Positions 27,433-36,006 of a DNA stretch of 64,000 nt are shown here, in pieces. This DNA comes from Streptomyces griseoruber (GTDB lineage: Bacteria; Actinomycetota; Actinomycetes; Streptomycetales; Streptomycetaceae): assembly GCF_001514205.1 (NCBI RefSeq), contig NZ_KQ948763.1, positions 526,727 to 590,726 of the forward strand, in the 5' to 3' direction. Position 1 is the stretch's first letter. The number at the start of each line of letters is the position of its first letter. Made by a program: the position numbers and the translations under genes. The notes beneath the pieces are model-generated. The model saw only the letters and a program-made list of their open reading frames with translations, searched no databases and had not been told where the DNA came from.

Positions 27433-30261
27433 GTGGCGGCGTGGGGACAGCGCACGGGCGGGACGGACTACGCGCCCAACAGCGCGACGGACCGGGTGGT
27501 GAGACTGTGCACGCAGTTGGTGAGCGAGTTCCATCCGCTGCGCACGCCGATGCCGCTGCTGGCTCTGCACGCGGTGGCGGAGCGGGGCGGTACGGCGACC
27601 GCGGACGACGACGTCCGCAAGGGCGTGGAGTTCCTGCGGGAGCTGCACCTGCGGCGGGGGCTGCGGTGCCGGGTGGTCGAGGCGGAGCGGGCGGGCGACG
27701 ACTTCCAGCGAGGTCTGGCGGTCCTCGTTGACCTGGCCGGCAAGCCGTGGGAGAGCCGCCACCGGCCGCACTCCGAGACGTACGCCTTCCCTCGGTCGGG
27801 GTTGCTGGAGGCCGTCGAGCAGGTCGTGGCCGCCGAGGACGAGCAGGGTGTCCTGCCCCGGCTGGAGCGGATGCGCTGGCGGCCCCGCGCGACCGGCGAC
27901 GCGGGCGACGGCTGGGCGCAGCAGGCGCTGCGGGCGGCGATGAGCCCGGCCAACCTCGTCGGCGCGGCGGTCGTCGCGACGCTCGGGGGTGTCGCGGCGG
28001 TGAACGGAGTGCTCGTGGTGGGTCTGCTGGCCGGGCTGCTGCTGGTGGCGCTGGGCGGAGCCTGGTCACGCCACCACGAGGGGCTGCTGCCCTGGCACGG
28101 TCCGGCCGGCCGCTGGCTCGCGACCACCACGTTCGTGGCCGCCGCCAGCGAATCCGCGCCGGTCTGGTCGATCTGGCGGCCCCGGCAGTCCCGGGCCACC
28201 CGCGCGGCCCGCGTGCACGAGGTGGCCCGGACCTTCCGGCGGGCGTGCGAGGAGACCGAGAGCCCCCAGCGGGAGCGGGCCCGCCAGTTCTATCTCGAAC
28301 TGCGCACCCTGGCCCTCCTGGACGACCTGCGCCACAACTTCCGGCCCCGCCCGCTGCTGCGGGTCCGCCGGCATGCCACCCCGCCGGTCGTGTTCGTCCC
28401 GCGGGCCTGCCGCGCGAACGGAGGGATCACCCTGCTCCGTGTCATCAGCGACGTGCGCAGCCGCCGCAGCGAGCTCGACCCGCTCCTCGTCGTCGCGGGC
28501 CTGACCCGGGCGGACGAGGCCGAACTGCACGTCCGCAGCGTGCTGGCGCCGGCGTTCACGCACCCGGACACCGACCCCGATCCCACCGCCCTGTACTGGG
28601 CCTGGGTCCGTGACCATCTGAGGGTCGGCCAGTCCCCGAGCGCCGCCGCCAGCCTGCCCTGGGTGCTGCCGATCCGCCTGCCGGCCGCCCTGCTCGACGC
28701 GACCGGCACCCAGGCCCACGACGCGTCGCCGATCGGCCCGCCCACCTGGGTGCGGGGCGCTCCGCGCGCGCTCGCCGTGCTGACCGTGACGGGCGTGCTG
28801 ACCGGCGCCGGGATGTACGCGGGCGCGCAGCCGGAGAACTGCGACCACCGCCGGCTCCACGCCTTCGACCGCGCCACCGAGGTCGTGGAAGGCGAGTGCG
28901 TCGGCATCTCGGACGGCAACGTGGTGTTCGCCCCGGACGGCGGGGTGCGGCTGGACGGCAGGGCGTACGGCACCCCCGGCGACGGCAAGGGGGCCGCGGG
29001 GACCGATCTGGCCCGTCTGATGGAACGCATCGCGGACGAGAACGCCGACGCCCGGTCCGGGCGGCACGTGGTCGTGTTCTACGCGGGCGAGCTGAGCACC
29101 GGCGGCGAGCGCAACGCGGTCACCGCACTGAACGGCCTGAGGGAACTCGCCGGCGTCCACGCCCGGCAGAAGGCCCTCAACGCCCGGGACGGCGCCGGGG
29201 ACGCCGAGCACCCCGAGGTCGTCGTCGAGGTGGCCAACGGCGGACATCTGATGCGGCAGCAGGCCAAGGCGGTCACCCGCATCGTCGACTACGCGCACGA
29301 CCACCCGGACGAGGTGCTGGGGGTGGTCGGTTTCAGCAGGGACGACGAGGAGACGCACGGCTCGGTACGGCGTCTGCTGAGGGCGGGACTGAACGTGCTG
29401 AGCCCCCAGAACTCCGACGACCGTCTGGCGTCGCGGTACACGAACTACTTCGGTCTCGCGGCCACGAACAAGGAGGAGGCCCGGGCCTTCCAGGAAGCCG
29501 TCGACTCGGGCAGGGTGGCCGTGGAGCCCGGCGAGGTGCTGATCCTGACGCCGAGGGGCACCCGGGACATGTACAGCCGGCAGCAGGCGGACGACGCCGA
29601 GGCGGCCCTGGAGAAGACCGCGAAGCTCACGGCCGCGAGGGTCGTCTACGACGATGTGGCCGAGGTGCGTGAGGAGCTGTGCGACAGGGACGAGGTGACC
29701 GCCCTCTACTTCACGGGCAGGGCCGAGAAACTGCCCGAACTGGCCGACGCGGTCTCGGAATCGGACTGCGTCCCCGAAAAGCTGACGATCATGACCGGGG
29801 ACGACGCGAGCAAGACGCTGGCCACGGCGAGCCAGGAGCGGCTCACCGGTGATGTGACGCTCTATTACGCGGCGCTGGCGGCTCCCGAGCACACCCTCCC
29901 CTCCTCGACGCTGCCCACGCACATCGCCGCCGTCCTGGGCGGGGAGGCGCCGCGGGAGAGCGATCCGCTGTTCGACGACGGGACCATGGCTCTGGCGTAC
30001 GACGCCACGACCGTCCTGTACGACGCGGCCAAGGTGGCCCGCTTCCGGCCCGAGTTCGTCAACGGGGAGCTGCTGAAGAGGAAGAACGGCAAGGGCGCCG
30101 GCGGCCGGATCGATCTGAGCCCCGACCGGCGCCGGGCGCCGTGCGGGCACACCGTGGCCCTCTTCGAGGTCTACCGGGAAGCCGGGGTCCAGCACACGGT
30201 CGAGGCCGACTACCGGGGCCTCGGAGGGAAACGGGAAGACCCCTGCCCGCCTGCCGCCTGA
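27433..30261 (+). CDS. Large membrane-anchored protein with an extracellular periplasmic-binding-protein-like domain
   Basis: This 942-residue protein has three parts. Residues 1-170 are cytoplasmic and unrecognised. A hydrophobic hairpin at about 174-206 (AAVVATLGGVAAVNG, LLAGLLLVALGGAW) and a third helix at about 443-463 (LAVLTVTGVLTGAGMYAGA) bound a cytoplasmic loop with LYLELRTLALLDDLRHN-like helices. Residues 464-942 are probably outside and resemble a type I periplasmic-binding-protein fold (HVVVFYAGELSTGGERNA, VLGVVGFSRDDEET, TALYFTGRAEKLPELADAV, TLYYAALAAPEH). No transporter genes accompany it, so a sensory or docking role is more likely than uptake. The GTG at 27433 has GGGAGG just upstream; a frame from 27160 is longer but low-complexity. 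Function is unknown. Confidence 0.75.
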   Translation: MAAWGQRTGGTDYAPNSATDRVVRLCTQLVSEFHPLRTPMPLLALHAVAERGGTATADDDVRKGVEFLRELHLRRGLRCRVVEAERAGDDFQRGLAVLVDLAGKPWESRHRPHSETYAFPRSGLLEAVEQVVAAEDEQGVLPRLERMRWRPRATGDAGDGWAQQALRAAMSPANLVGAAVVATLGGVAAVNGVLVVGLLAGLLLVALGGAWSRHHEGLLPWHGPAGRWLATTTFVAAASESAPVWSIWRPRQSRATRAARVHEVARTFRRACEETESPQRERARQFYLELRTLALLDDLRHNFRPRPLLRVRRHATPPVVFVPRACRANGGITLLRVISDVRSRRSELDPLLVVAGLTRADEAELHVRSVLAPAFTHPDTDPDPTALYWAWVRDHLRVGQSPSAAASLPWVLPIRLPAALLDATGTQAHDASPIGPPTWVRGAPRALAVLTVTGVLTGAGMYAGAQPENCDHRRLHAFDRATEVVEGECVGISDGNVVFAPDGGVRLDGRAYGTPGDGKGAAGTDLARLMERIADENADARSGRHVVVFYAGELSTGGERNAVTALNGLRELAGVHARQKALNARDGAGDAEHPEVVVEVANGGHLMRQQAKAVTRIVDYAHDHPDEVLGVVGFSRDDEETHGSVRRLLRAGLNVLSPQNSDDRLASRYTNYFGLAATNKEEARAFQEAVDSGRVAVEPGEVLILTPRGTRDMYSRQQADDAEAALEKTAKLTAARVVYDDVAEVREELCDRDEVTALYFTGRAEKLPELADAVSESDCVPEKLTIMTGDDASKTLATASQERLTGDVTLYYAALAAPEHTLPSSTLPTHIAAVLGGEAPRESDPLFDDGTMALAYDATTVLYDAAKVARFRPEFVNGELLKRKNGKGAGGRIDLSPDRRRAPCGHTVALFEVYREAGVQHTVEADYRGLGGKREDPCPPAA

Positions 30262-30268
30262 CCCGCCC

Positions 30269-31477
30269 CTACTGCCGGTAGCCGCTGAGGAACCGCCCGA
30301 TCCGCCCGATCGCCGTCTCCAGGTCCTCCGCGTGCGGGAGGGTCAGGATGCGGAAGTGGTCGGGCGTGGGCCAGTTGAAGCCGGTGCCCTGGACCACCTG
30401 GATCTTCTCCTGGAGCAGCAGGTCCAGGACGAACTTCTCGTCGTCGTGGATCGGGTGGACCTTGGGGTCGATGCGCGGGAACGCGTACAGCGCGCCCTTC
30501 GGCTTCACACAGGACACGCCCGGGATCTCGTTGAGCTTCTCCCAGGCCACGTTCCGCTGCTCGTGCAGCCGGCCGCCCGGCGTGGTGAGGTCGCGGATGG
30601 ACTGGCGGCCGCCGAGCGCGGCCTGGATGGCGTACTGGGCGGGCGCGTTGGCGCACAGCCGCATGGAGGCCAGCATGGTCAGGCCCTCCAGGTAGTCGCG
30701 CGCGTGCTGCCTGGGGCCCGTGACCACCAGCCAGCCCGAGCGGAAGCCCGCCACCCGGTAGGTCTTCGACAGCCCGCAGAAGGTCAGCACGACCAGGTCG
30801 GGGGCGAGCGCGGCGGCCGAGTGGTGCACGGCGTCGTCGTACAGGATCTGGTCGTAGATCTCGTCGGCGAAGACCATCAGGCCGTGCCGGCGGGCGAGGT
30901 CGAGGATGCCCTCGACGATCTCCTTGGGGTAGACGGCGCCGGTGGGGTTGTTGGGGTTGATGATGACCACGGCCTTGGTGCGGTCCGTGATCTTCGACGC
31001 CATGTCGTCCAGGTCGGGGTACCAGTCGGCCTGTTCGTCGCAGAGGTAGTGGACCGCCTTGCCGCCCGCGAGGGTGGTCACCGCCGTCCAGAGGGGGAAG
31101 TCGGGGGCGGGGATGAGGATCTCGTCGCCGTCCTCGACCAGCGCCTGTACGGCCATGGCGATCAGTTCGGAGATGCCGTTGCCCAGGAAGACGTCGTCGA
31201 CGCCGACCTCCAGGCCCAGGGTCTGGTAGCGCTGGGCCACGGCCCGGCGGGCGGAGAGGATGCCGCGCGAGTCGGTGTAGCCGTGCGCCTTCGGCAGCAT
31301 CCGGATCATGTCCTGGAGGATCTCCTCCGGCGCCTCGAAACCGAAGAGCGCGGGGTTGCCGGTGTTCAGGCGGAGCACGCTGTGGCCCGCCTCCTCCAGT
31401 GCGTTGGCGTGCTCGACCACCGGGCCGCGGATCTCGTAGCAGACCTCGCTGAGCTTGTTCGACTGCCGGAACTCCAT
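30269..31477 (-). CDS. PLP-dependent aminotransferase (alanine transaminase-like)
   Basis: This 402-residue fold-type I enzyme resembles actinobacterial alanine-type transaminases (AlaT family). It shows LRLNTGNPALFGFEAPEE, the aspartate region in IINPNNPTGAVYP, FADEIYDQILYDD and the PLP lysine in LSKTYRVAGFRSGW, with the C-terminal arginine region HFRILTLPHAEDL. It should exchange an amino group between glutamate or alanine and a 2-oxo acid. The divergent HxlR regulator shares its promoter, with two palindromes between, so the enzyme is probably regulated by it. Length is typical. Confidence 0.9.
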   Translation of the reverse strand: MEFRQSNKLSEVCYEIRGPVVEHANALEEAGHSVLRLNTGNPALFGFEAPEEILQDMIRMLPKAHGYTDSRGILSARRAVAQRYQTLGLEVGVDDVFLGNGISELIAMAVQALVEDGDEILIPAPDFPLWTAVTTLAGGKAVHYLCDEQADWYPDLDDMASKITDRTKAVVIINPNNPTGAVYPKEIVEGILDLARRHGLMVFADEIYDQILYDDAVHHSAAALAPDLVVLTFCGLSKTYRVAGFRSGWLVVTGPRQHARDYLEGLTMLASMRLCANAPAQYAIQAALGGRQSIRDLTTPGGRLHEQRNVAWEKLNEIPGVSCVKPKGALYAFPRIDPKVHPIHDDEKFVLDLLLQEKIQVVQGTGFNWPTPDHFRILTLPHAEDLETAIGRIGRFLSGYRQ

Positions 31478-31507
31478 GCGCGCTCGCCCCTCCGGTTTCG
31501 TGTGTTG

Positions 31508-31535
31508 CTTGGTTTTACCAAGTTCCAGCTTGGAA
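31508..31535. promoter_or_regulatory. Twin palindromes in the aminotransferase/HxlR divergent promoter
   Basis: CTTGGT-TTT-ACCAAG at 31508-31522 is immediately followed by TTCCA-GCT-TGGAA at 31523-31535. Both are perfect inverted repeats sharing a TTGG core. They lie between the two divergent start codons and are likely operators for the HxlR protein. A possible -10, TAGACT, at 31551-31556 is eight bases before the ATG at 31565. Confidence 0.6.
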
Positions 31536-31564
31536 AGTCCAACGACATGTCTAGACTGCGTCGC

Positions 31565-32191
31565 ATGTCACCTCGTCGAAGCTACGACCAGTACTGTTCC
31601 GCCGCCCGCGCGCTCGACGCCGTCGGGGACCGCTGGACCCTGCTGATCGTCCGGGAGCTGCTCGCGGGCCCGCGCCGGTACACGGACCTGCACGCCGACC
31701 TGCCGGGCGTCAGCACGGACGTGCTCGCCGGACGGCTGAGGGACATGGAACGCGACGGCCTGGCCAGCCGCCGTCGGCTGCCCCCGCCGGGAGCCGCCTA
31801 TGTCTACGAACTCACCTCACGCGGGCGGGAGTTGCTGCCGGTGCTCCAGGCGCTGGGCCGGTGGGGCGAGGGCGAACTCGGCGAGCGCCGCCCCACCGAC
31901 GCGGTCCGCGCCCACTGGTTCGCGCTGCCGCTGCTGCGGGCGCTGGACGGTGAGGGGCTCCTCGAAGTCCACCTGGACGAAGGGGACTTCCACCTGTACG
32001 TCGGTGCCCAGGACGGCCCGGTCCACGGCGACGGCCCCGCCCCCCGGGAGCCCGACGCGCGCCTGGTGCTGGACGCCGCCACCTGCGCGGCCGTGGCCCG
32101 GGGGGAGCTGGGGGTGCTGGACGCGGTGCGCGCCGGGCGGATCGCCGTCAGCGGGGAGGGGACGCTCGCGAAGGCGTTGCGCGAGGCGTGA
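31565..32191 (+). CDS. HxlR-family regulator with a C-terminal SCP2-like domain
   Basis: This 208-residue regulator has an HxlR-type winged helix (YDQYCSAARALDAVGDRWTLLIVRELLAGPRRYTDL and VLAGRLRDMERDGLASRRR). A C-terminal half follows with LLEVHLDEGDFHLYVG and DARLVLDAATCAAVARGE, which fits an SCP2/sterol-carrier-like ligand pocket. It probably senses a small hydrophobic molecule. Two ATGs are possible: 31547 and 31565. I prefer 31565 because a -10-like TAGACT ends eight bases upstream, giving a leaderless message; the longer form adds six residues. The twin palindromes upstream suggest autoregulation. Confidence 0.83.
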   Translation: MSPRRSYDQYCSAARALDAVGDRWTLLIVRELLAGPRRYTDLHADLPGVSTDVLAGRLRDMERDGLASRRRLPPPGAAYVYELTSRGRELLPVLQALGRWGEGELGERRPTDAVRAHWFALPLLRALDGEGLLEVHLDEGDFHLYVGAQDGPVHGDGPAPREPDARLVLDAATCAAVARGELGVLDAVRAGRIAVSGEGTLAKALREA

Positions 32192-32211
32192 CCCGAGGCC
32201 CGACATGCCGA

Positions 32212-32239
32212 AGGCCCACCACCGCACGGTGATGGGCCT
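32212..32239. terminator. Bidirectional terminator between convergent genes
   Basis: AGGCCCA (32212-32218) pairs with TGGGCCT (32233-32239), and the inner bases CACCG and CGGTG extend the stem with one mismatch. It lies between the HxlR stop and the stop of the secreted protein at 32252. Confidence 0.7.
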
Positions 32240-32251
32240 CCTGGGCGGGCG

Positions 32252-33061
32252 TCAGGCGCCCGGGGGCGGCGGTACGTGCCGCGGCCGTCTCGAGCCGCGG
32301 GTCAGCGTGTAGCCGCCGATACCGGCCAGCGCGGCCAGGATCGCGCCGATCGCGGTCCACACCCAGCGGTCGGACCACCAGCCCGAGGCCCAGCCGTCGT
32401 CCGGCTCGATGCTCGACAGCACGGCCGTCGCCGACGCGTCCTCGTCCTCCGCGGCGGACTTGACGGCGATGCCCGGGACGAGCGGCTTCGCCAGCGAGCC
32501 GTCCACGGCCGCCGCGCCGCCGATGTCCTTGGAGTCGACGCGCAGTTCGGCGCTCACCGGCTGGCCCAGGTCGGCCGCCTTCAGGCCGACGGCCGTCAGC
32601 CGGACGTAGTACGTGCCCGGCAGCGGGTCGTTCGCCCACGGCTCCGACCAGGCGCGGACCGTGCGCAGCACACACGCAAGCTCCACCGCAGCCGCGTCCT
32701 GGGCGGCGGTGCGCGTCTGGGCGCCGTACTGGCAGGCCTGACGGCGCCGCAGACCGTCGTACACATCGATCTGCCAGGTCTGGGCGAGGTGGGCCTGAGG
32801 CAGCTTCACCGTCGCCTTCACGGTGGGTCGCTGGCCCGAGTCCGCCGGGAACGACCAGTACAGGTAGTCACCCGTGGAGGCGCTCGCGGTGGCCGTCTGT
32901 CCCTGCTCCACCTCCACCGCCGTACGGAAGGAGGTGCCCGCCGAGGTCGGCGCGGCACCGTCCCCGGAGGGGCTCGCGGAGGGCGAGGAGTCGGCGGTCG
33001 CCGGTCCGGCCGCCAGGCCCAGCGCCAGCAGCGCGCCGCCCAGCACTCGTGTGATCCGCAT
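32252..33061 (-). CDS. Secreted, membrane-anchored protein of unknown function
   Basis: This 269-residue protein has a signal peptide (MRITRVLGGALLALGLAAGPATA), a serine-proline-rich segment and an extracytoplasmic beta-rich domain (FRTAVEVEQGQTATASASTG, YLYWSFPADSGQRPTVKATV). A C-terminal membrane helix at about 238-256 (WVWTAIGAILAALAGIGGYTL) precedes a short arginine and proline tail. Two cysteines could form a disulfide. The ATG at 33061 shares a base with the stop of the vWA gene (TGATG), with GGAGGACC upstream, so the two are co-translated. The pair probably forms a surface complex; no reaction can be proposed. Confidence 0.75.
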   Translation of the reverse strand: MRITRVLGGALLALGLAAGPATADSSPSASPSGDGAAPTSAGTSFRTAVEVEQGQTATASASTGDYLYWSFPADSGQRPTVKATVKLPQAHLAQTWQIDVYDGLRRRQACQYGAQTRTAAQDAAAVELACVLRTVRAWSEPWANDPLPGTYYVRLTAVGLKAADLGQPVSAELRVDSKDIGGAAAVDGSLAKPLVPGIAVKSAAEDEDASATAVLSSIEPDDGWASGWWSDRWVWTAIGAILAALAGIGGYTLTRGSRRPRHVPPPPGA

Positions 33062-34323
33062 CAGTTGGTCCTCCAGACCGCGACACGCCAGCGTGACAGC
33101 CAGCCCCAGATCAGACCCGCGAGGAAGCCGACCAGCACCAGCAGGCCGAGCAGCCACCAGCCGCGCCCGAGACCGAAGGACGCCACATCGCTCGCCTGCG
33201 ACGGCGCGTCGACCACGTCCACGGTCAGCTCCACCGGCATACCGGGGGTGGTCTTCACCCCGGCGCCCGCCGAGAAGGAGTTCGTCACCTGGAGGCAGAC
33301 CGTCTCGGCCGGCGGGTCCTCGTCGTCGCTCTCCGCCTTCGGGTAGCGCAGACCGGTCGAGACCACGTCGGTACGGCCGTTGCCCGCCGCCTCACCGCGC
33401 ACGATCTCCCGGCCGTGCACCGTGACGGCCCGCAGCAGCACCCCGTAGTCCGGGTTCATCGCCCGGTCGGAGGCCACGCTCACCGAGGCCCGCAGCTCCT
33501 GGCCCGGCTCGACGTCCACCCGGTACCAGCGCTCCTGGCCGAACTCCTCGCGGTCGGTGTACAGACCCGACTTCAGGGTGGGCGCGGCCTGGCAGGAGTC
33601 CTTGCCCTCGGTGGCGACCGGCGTCACCACCGGGTCGGCCGCCCGGTCCACCAACTGGTTCACCTTGTCGGTGAGTTCGTCGGTGTGCTCGACCGAGGTG
33701 TAGGTGCCGCCGGTGGCCTCGGCGATACAGCTGAGCTGCTGGCGCATCTTCGTGTTGGGCACCAGGCCCAGGGTGTCGATGGTCAGCCCGATGCCCTTGG
33801 CCGCGATCTCCCGGGCCACCTCGCACGGGTCGAGCGGGGCGCAGGTGTCCTCGCCGTCGCTGATCAGCACGATCCGCTTGGAGCCGGTGCCGCCGTCGAG
33901 GTCGTCGGCCGCCTTCAGCAGCGCGGGACCGATCGGCGTCCAGCCGGTGGGGGACAGGGTCGCCACCGCCGCCTTGGCCTCGGTGCGGTCCACCTGGCCG
34001 ACCGGGTAGAGCTGCGCGGTGTCCTTGCAGCCCGTCTTCTGGTCGTCGCCCGGGTAGTTGGCGCCGAGGGTGCGGATGCCGAGGAGGACGGTCTCCGGGG
34101 TCGCGTCCAGCACCTCGTTGAACGCCTGCTTGGCCGCGGCCATCCGCGTCCCGCCGTCGATGTCCTTCGTCCGCATCGAACCGCTGACGTCGAGGACCAG
34201 GTCGACCTTGGGCGCGAGGGCGGTGGTCTCGTCGGCGACCGCCCCGGCCGGGAACGCGAGCCCGGCCGTGAGCGCGGCGAGCAGGGCGCAGACGCCCGCC
34301 GCCAGCCGTTGTGTTCTGATCAT
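33061..34323 (-). CDS. Secreted von Willebrand factor A protein with C-terminal anchor
   Basis: This 420-residue protein has a signal peptide (about residues 1-30), a vWA domain with an intact metal site (DLVLDVSGSMRTKD, then the threonine in SPTGWTPIGPA and RIVLISDGEDTC) and a beta-rich region with cysteine pairs. A C-terminal membrane helix (WWLLGLLVLVGFLAGLIWGWL) ends in a short basic tail. vWA domains bind protein partners through a metal ion, so it may assemble a surface complex with the co-translated downstream protein, which shares its layout. A -10 TAAGAT six bases before the ATG indicates a leaderless transcript. Confidence 0.85.
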   Translation of the reverse strand: MIRTQRLAAGVCALLAALTAGLAFPAGAVADETTALAPKVDLVLDVSGSMRTKDIDGGTRMAAAKQAFNEVLDATPETVLLGIRTLGANYPGDDQKTGCKDTAQLYPVGQVDRTEAKAAVATLSPTGWTPIGPALLKAADDLDGGTGSKRIVLISDGEDTCAPLDPCEVAREIAAKGIGLTIDTLGLVPNTKMRQQLSCIAEATGGTYTSVEHTDELTDKVNQLVDRAADPVVTPVATEGKDSCQAAPTLKSGLYTDREEFGQERWYRVDVEPGQELRASVSVASDRAMNPDYGVLLRAVTVHGREIVRGEAAGNGRTDVVSTGLRYPKAESDDEDPPAETVCLQVTNSFSAGAGVKTTPGMPVELTVDVVDAPSQASDVASFGLGRGWWLLGLLVLVGFLAGLIWGWLSRWRVAVWRTN

Positions 34324-34329
34324 CGGCGG

Positions 34330-34359
34330 ATCTTATTGATCAGGGGTGTCCCGCCACAA
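34330..34359 (-). promoter_or_regulatory. Probable leaderless promoter of the vWA operon
   Basis: On the minus strand TTGTGG (34359-34354) and TAAGAT (34335-34330) are separated by 18 bases. TAAGAT ends six bases before the ATG at 34323, and there is no ribosome site. Confidence 0.55.
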
Positions 34360-34402
34360 AACGGGGTCGACTACAGCGCGTGAACGCACACCGGATACGA
34401 GG

Positions 34403-35911
34403 TCAGTTCCCGTGTTCCGCAAGCGGGTTGGGCAGCTCGGCCCACTGGTCCCCGGCCGTGCCGGACGTAAGCCGCATCAGTGTCAGCGCCTTCGCCGGCA
34501 GCGGCCGCTCGCACAGCGCCACCAGATCGGGGGTGCGCGGCAGATCCCGTACGGCGGTGCCGAGCGCCGCGCCCAGGGCCGTACCGCTGCCCGCCGTCGC
34601 CGCCAGCGACCCCGCCACCAGCGAGCCGAACAGCTTGCGCCGCAGGGCCCACTCCTCGTCGGTGAGGATCCGCGCGGGCAGGCCCTCGGGCAGCGCGACA
34701 CCGTGCCGGGCCAGCCGGGCGGGCCCGACGCGGATGTCGGCGAGATCGCGGTAGACCAGCCGCAGCGGGGCCCCCGACGCCGACAGCACCAGAAGCAGAT
34801 TCTGCCCGTGCGCCTCCAGCGCCACCCCCAGCTCCAGCAGCCGCAGCCCGACGGTGAGGGCCAGGCGGGCGAACCGCGCCGTCCAGGCCGGGGACGCGGG
34901 CAGGCCGGTGCCGGCGAGGGCGGCCACCGGGACGACGCGCTCGCCCGGACCGGCGTACACCGCCGGCGACTCCCGCAGCACGGCGGCGAGTTCGGGGGAG
35001 TCGGGGGTGGCCGCGCCGAGCGTGCGCGTGACGTGCAGCAGGCCGTCCGTGCGCGCGGCGAGGGTCTCCGCGAACGCCGACAGGGCCGCCGACGCGGCGA
35101 CGGACCCCACCGAGATGTCCCGCACCGAGGACGTCAGCCGGGCGCTCAGCGAGGTCTTCACATGCGGCCCGCCGGGCAGCGCCAGCGTCCGCAGCGACAT
35201 CAGCGGATGCGCCGGCACCTCCTGCCCGCCGGACCGCTTCAGGACATGCGCCGCCTGCCACGGATGCACCGGGATCAGCAGCCGCTCCCCGTCCCGCAGG
35301 TCGTCCGGCCACTCACCCGACACCACGCACTCCGCGGCCGGCACCGGCACCAGCGCCAGCCGCACCACCGGCCGGTGCTCCGGACCGTACGCCAGCTGCT
35401 CGGCGACCGAGAAGCCGGGCCGGGAACGGCAGTTGGGGTGATACGGATGCCCGTCGACCACCCGCTGCTCCCACTCCCAGTCGTGCACCGGCTCCTTCGG
35501 TGCCACGGGCTCCTGCCCGGCCCGCGACAGCGCGAGCGACGCCGCGCTGTGCCCCAGCTCGGCGGCGAAGCCCCCGCCGTGGGGCACCGCCAGCGCCGTC
35601 ATCAGGCGCGCGGGATCGTCGTACGCCGCCGAGTCCAGCCGTACCCGGGTCACATACCCGTCGGTCGCGTACGGGTCGGCGCGCGGTCCGTGCAGCCGGC
35701 GGCCGTCCGCCAGCCGCAGCACGAGAGCGTCCCGGCCGAACTCCCGGCCGGTGATCCACGGCAGCGGCTCGTGCGCGAGCGCCCGCCACAGCCGGGTCAG
35801 CACGGCCGCCCGGGCGCCGGGCAGCGCCGCGGCGTACCGGGGGACGAGGTCCGGACGCAGCGCGGAGAGTTCGGCGGCCACCTCGGCCTCGGCGGTGGGC
35901 GGTCGGTCCAC
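34403..35911 (-). CDS. NIS siderophore synthetase (IucA/IucC family), copy 1
   Basis: This 502-residue enzyme belongs to the NRPS-independent siderophore synthetases, which adenylate a carboxylate such as citrate or succinate and couple it to an amine. It has the ATP-region motif DGHPYHPNCRSRPGF, where the usual lysine is an arginine, and then IPVHPWQAAHV, HVKTSLSARLTSSVRDIS, EAHGQNLLLV and VYRDLADIRV. The C-terminal FhuF-like region is short. The second synthetase is divergent, 95 bases away. No hydroxylase, decarboxylase or transporter gene adjoins the pair, so the product cannot be named. I saw no iron box in the shared promoter. Confidence 0.85.
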   Translation of the reverse strand: MDRPPTAEAEVAAELSALRPDLVPRYAAALPGARAAVLTRLWRALAHEPLPWITGREFGRDALVLRLADGRRLHGPRADPYATDGYVTRVRLDSAAYDDPARLMTALAVPHGGGFAAELGHSAASLALSRAGQEPVAPKEPVHDWEWEQRVVDGHPYHPNCRSRPGFSVAEQLAYGPEHRPVVRLALVPVPAAECVVSGEWPDDLRDGERLLIPVHPWQAAHVLKRSGGQEVPAHPLMSLRTLALPGGPHVKTSLSARLTSSVRDISVGSVAASAALSAFAETLAARTDGLLHVTRTLGAATPDSPELAAVLRESPAVYAGPGERVVPVAALAGTGLPASPAWTARFARLALTVGLRLLELGVALEAHGQNLLLVLSASGAPLRLVYRDLADIRVGPARLARHGVALPEGLPARILTDEEWALRRKLFGSLVAGSLAATAGSGTALGAALGTAVRDLPRTPDLVALCERPLPAKALTLMRLTSGTAGDQWAELPNPLAEHGN

Positions 35912-36006
35912 GGATGGGCTCCTCGGGGTGCGGGTACGTGAGTCACGGAGGGGTCGCGACGACAGCGATACTGATCATCTCCGCCCAGAAGAACCGTAGG
36001 GAACGA

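Noticed and set aside
28066..30195. A 709-codon minus-strand frame opposite the large membrane protein
   Set aside because: Composition and lack of any domain mark it as a shadow; the plus-strand protein has membrane segments and a recognisable fold.
35912..36006. Possible iron-regulator (DmdR/IdeR) box between the NIS synthetases
   Set aside because: No stretch resembles the TTAGGTTAGG-type palindrome; GATACTGATCATC is too weak a resemblance.
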